Assembly: GCA_963842515.1 (NCBI GenBank)
Contig: CAWJGO010000005.1
Span: 124,001 to 188,000 of the forward strand
Direction: 5' to 3'
Origin: CADEED01 sp963842515
GTDB lineage: Bacteria; Pseudomonadota; Gammaproteobacteria; Steroidobacterales; Steroidobacteraceae
DNA: 64,000 bases
Part shown: positions 62,274 to 64,000 of the stretch, piece by piece
Layout: each line of letters begins with the position of its first letter
Position numbering within the stretch: the stretch's first letter is position 1
Made by a program: the position numbers and the translations under genes
The notes under the pieces: model-generated
The model's input: the letters and a program-made list of their open reading frames with translations, nothing else
Databases searched by the model: none
Told to the model about the DNA's origin: nothing

Positions 62274-63538
62274 TAGTCGAGCAGCGCTTGGTAGATCGAG
62301 GTCGTGAACTTGTCCCTGATGTCCGTGTTGTTGGGGATCATCTGGATCATCAACACGGTGGTTAGCCGCTCGGCCGGGTCGACGCGGTAATAAGTGCCGT
62401 AGGCCCCGCCCCAGCCCCACGAGCCGACGGACTCCATGCCGCTCACGCCATATTTGTCGTGGGTTTCGAAACCGTATCCGAACCCCAGACCCTTCGGATT
62501 CTTGAGATCGCCGACCTGGTTGGTGGTCATGAGCTGCACCGCGTGCGGCGACAGGATGCGCACCTTCCCCAGCGCGCCGCCGTTGCGCAGCGCCTCGAGA
62601 AACGTGGCGTAGTCGCGCGCCGTCGAAACGAGGCCGGCGCCGCCGGAGAAGCTCACGCGCGGACCATCGACGTAATGGCCCTGGCCGCGTGCGCCTTCGG
62701 GCTGGCGAACCGCCTTGCCATCCTTGTCGCTGCCATACAGCACCGCCAGGCGATCGCGCTTCCCGGGTGGTAGATAGAAGTGCGTGTCCTTCATGCCAAG
62801 CGGACCCGTGATATGGCTCTTGATGAACTCGTCGAGCGTGACGCCGGAAGCCTTCTCGACGATGCACCCCAGGATATCGGTGCTGTAGCCGTACACGTAG
62901 CGCTCGCCGGGCTGTGCCTCGAAAGGCAGCGTGCCGAGCGTCTCCATCGTCGTGCAAATGGGCTCGTTCTTGTCGGCGAAGTACCAGCCGAAACCAGCCG
63001 CCGGGCCTAGTCCCTTGGGCTCGTACAGCGGCGCGAACTCCGCCTGCTGTCCATAGTTGATGCCGGCGGTGTGCGTCAGCAGGTCCTTGATGAGGATGGG
63101 GCGCTTCGCAGCCGCGATGGTCGTCGACGTGCTGTTCTCCGCACGTGTGAGCACCTTGCTCTCTCCGAATGTCGGGATGTACTTTCCCGCCCGCTCGTTG
63201 AGCGTGAGCTTTCCTTCTTCCACGAGCTGCAGGATGGCGACGCTGGTGAGCGCCTTGGACTGTGAGGCAATGCGGAATTCCGCGTCCATGGTCATCTTGC
63301 GTCCCGCTTCCTTGTCGATCCATCCCACGCTGTGTTCATAGACAGGCTTGCCGTCGCGCAACACCAACGCGACGATGCCGCCGACGCGGCCATCGTTCAC
63401 GTAGGAGTCGAGCAGGGCATCGACGCGTGCGAGTCGCTCGGTGGAAAACCCCGCGCGGAGCGTATCTGCATGGGCGGGAACGGCGCAGGCGCAGGTGATT
63501 GCGGCCGCGACGAGCACGGCCGTGATTTTCTGATGCAT
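62273..63538 (-). CDS. Secreted class C beta-lactamase-like serine hydrolase
   Basis: A 421-residue protein with signal peptide MHQKITAVLVAAAITCACAVPAHA. SxxK is SQSK in RIASQSKALTS, followed by YGYS as the Tyr motif and, near the C-terminus, WGWGGAYGTYY. Similar to EstB/LACTB-type esterases or peptidases. GAGG 9 bases before the ATG supports the start, which is 11 bp after the GH51 stop, so both are likely in one operon. The longer ORF to 63994 is an artefact of the GH51 frameshift. Confidence 0.9.
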   Translation of the reverse strand: MHQKITAVLVAAAITCACAVPAHADTLRAGFSTERLARVDALLDSYVNDGRVGGIVALVLRDGKPVYEHSVGWIDKEAGRKMTMDAEFRIASQSKALTSVAILQLVEEGKLTLNERAGKYIPTFGESKVLTRAENSTSTTIAAAKRPILIKDLLTHTAGINYGQQAEFAPLYEPKGLGPAAGFGWYFADKNEPICTTMETLGTLPFEAQPGERYVYGYSTDILGCIVEKASGVTLDEFIKSHITGPLGMKDTHFYLPPGKRDRLAVLYGSDKDGKAVRQPEGARGQGHYVDGPRVSFSGGAGLVSTARDYATFLEALRNGGALGKVRILSPHAVQLMTTNQVGDLKNPKGLGFGYGFETHDKYGVSGMESVGSWGWGGAYGTYYRVDPAERLTTVLMIQMIPNNTDIRDKFTTSIYQALLD

Positions 63539-63549
63539 CTTTTTTTTCC

Positions 63550-64000
63550 TCAATTCAACGTAGCGACGACCACCGACCTGGCGGGCAGCTCGAATACCCA
63601 GGTGTCGCCCTTGAGCTTGCCATTGCTGAAGAGCGGCGGGTTGCACGGCGTTGGGCGCGGCGAAGGTGTTGTGGGTGTTCATCGCCGGCGTGCTCAGGAT
63701 GCGCGCGCGCAGCTTCTTCGCTGCCGCTCCCGACACCTTGGCGCTGATACGAGCCGCATTGTTGGGGTCGGTATTGACCAGCGCCAGCACCAGCGAGCCA
63801 TCGGCGGCGCGCGCTGCCGAAACGCTCACCGCCGGAATGGCGACCTCACCGTGTTTGTAGTCCGGCGTCGTGAGATCTGTGGGCAACGACGTGGCGTTCT
63901 GGAATGGCTTGTACATCTCGAACACGTGGTAGGTCGGTGTGAGCAGCATTTTTTCCTTGTCGGTGAGAATCATCGCCTGCAGCACGTTGATCATCTGCGC
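63550..64000 (-). pseudogene. GH51 alpha-L-arabinofuranosidase, C-terminal part, apparent frameshift
   Basis: The frame open at the window edge reads MINVLQAMILTDKEKMLLTP, then HVFEMYKPFQNAT and RILSTPAMNTHNTFAAPNAVQP, typical of the C-terminal beta-domain of GH51 arabinofuranosidases. After VQPA near 63630 the family pattern moves to another frame, NGKLKGDTWVFELPARSVVV, ending at a TGA at 63550. One extra base in the GCCGCTC stretch would explain it. Either a real frameshift that disturbs only the last 26 residues or a sequence error. The rest of the gene is outside. Confidence 0.72.

Noticed and set aside
62273..63994. 573-residue fused ORF (arabinofuranosidase end plus serine hydrolase)
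   Set aside because: The serine hydrolase has its own signal peptide and ribosome site; the fusion results from the GH51 frameshift.

Overview
The window is about 65% GC and densely coded on both strands. It looks like a chromosomal segment from a gammaproteobacterium of the Xanthomonadales/Nevskiales/Steroidobacteraceae type. Three things point there: gammaproteobacterial gene order (miaB-phoH-ybeY-corC-lnt; leuS-lptE-holA-nadD-rsfS-rlmH; maf-rng-yhdP-tldD; rplM-rpsI), a Crp/Vfr-type regulator, and many TonB receptors and glycosidases. The taxonomic call is inference.

Region 1 (1-11.3 kb) is a carbohydrate-utilisation locus. It holds the end of a TonB-dependent receptor, a flavin-dependent tryptophan-halogenase homologue, a GH35-like secreted beta-galactosidase, a tightly overlapping IclR / fucose permease / aldo-keto reductase / lactonase / SDR operon for non-phosphorylative L-fucose catabolism, and a large GH31 lipoprotein with a PA14 insertion. 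The galactosidase, xylosidase and fucose-catabolism combination fits the side chain of fucosylated xyloglucan.

Region 2 (11.4-18 kb) holds a small STN-like secreted protein, a Fiu-like siderophore receptor preceded by a Fur-like palindrome, its PiuC-type dioxygenase partner, a saccharopine-dehydrogenase-like protein, and a DUF3500 gene coupled to an apparently truncated HupE/UreJ-type gene.

Region 3 (18-61.6 kb) is mostly housekeeping: ssb, tRNA modification, ybe genes, lnt, an HtrA protease, leuS/lptE/holA/nadD/rsfS/rlmH, maf/rng/yhdP, tldD/pmbA, purE/purK/purC, rpe, crp-like, coq7, rplM/rpsI and tRNA-Gln. Accessory genes are scattered through it, including an HExxH protein and an AAA-FHA fusion. 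Region 4 (62.3-64 kb) returns to carbohydrate genes: a class C serine hydrolase and the frameshifted C-terminus of a GH51 arabinofuranosidase.

The most unusual content is a family of non-coding inverted-repeat elements at 30.6, 40.5, 50.3, 57.0 and 61.6 kb. Their ends read TGGGGTCAGACC or TGGGGACATTCC and are followed by short CTAGCAAA- or CTAGGAAA-like cores. Most of them start or end exactly at a stop codon. Two of them, about 0.7 kb each and 11 kb apart, are inverted copies of each other and are internally self-complementary. No transposase for them is in the window.
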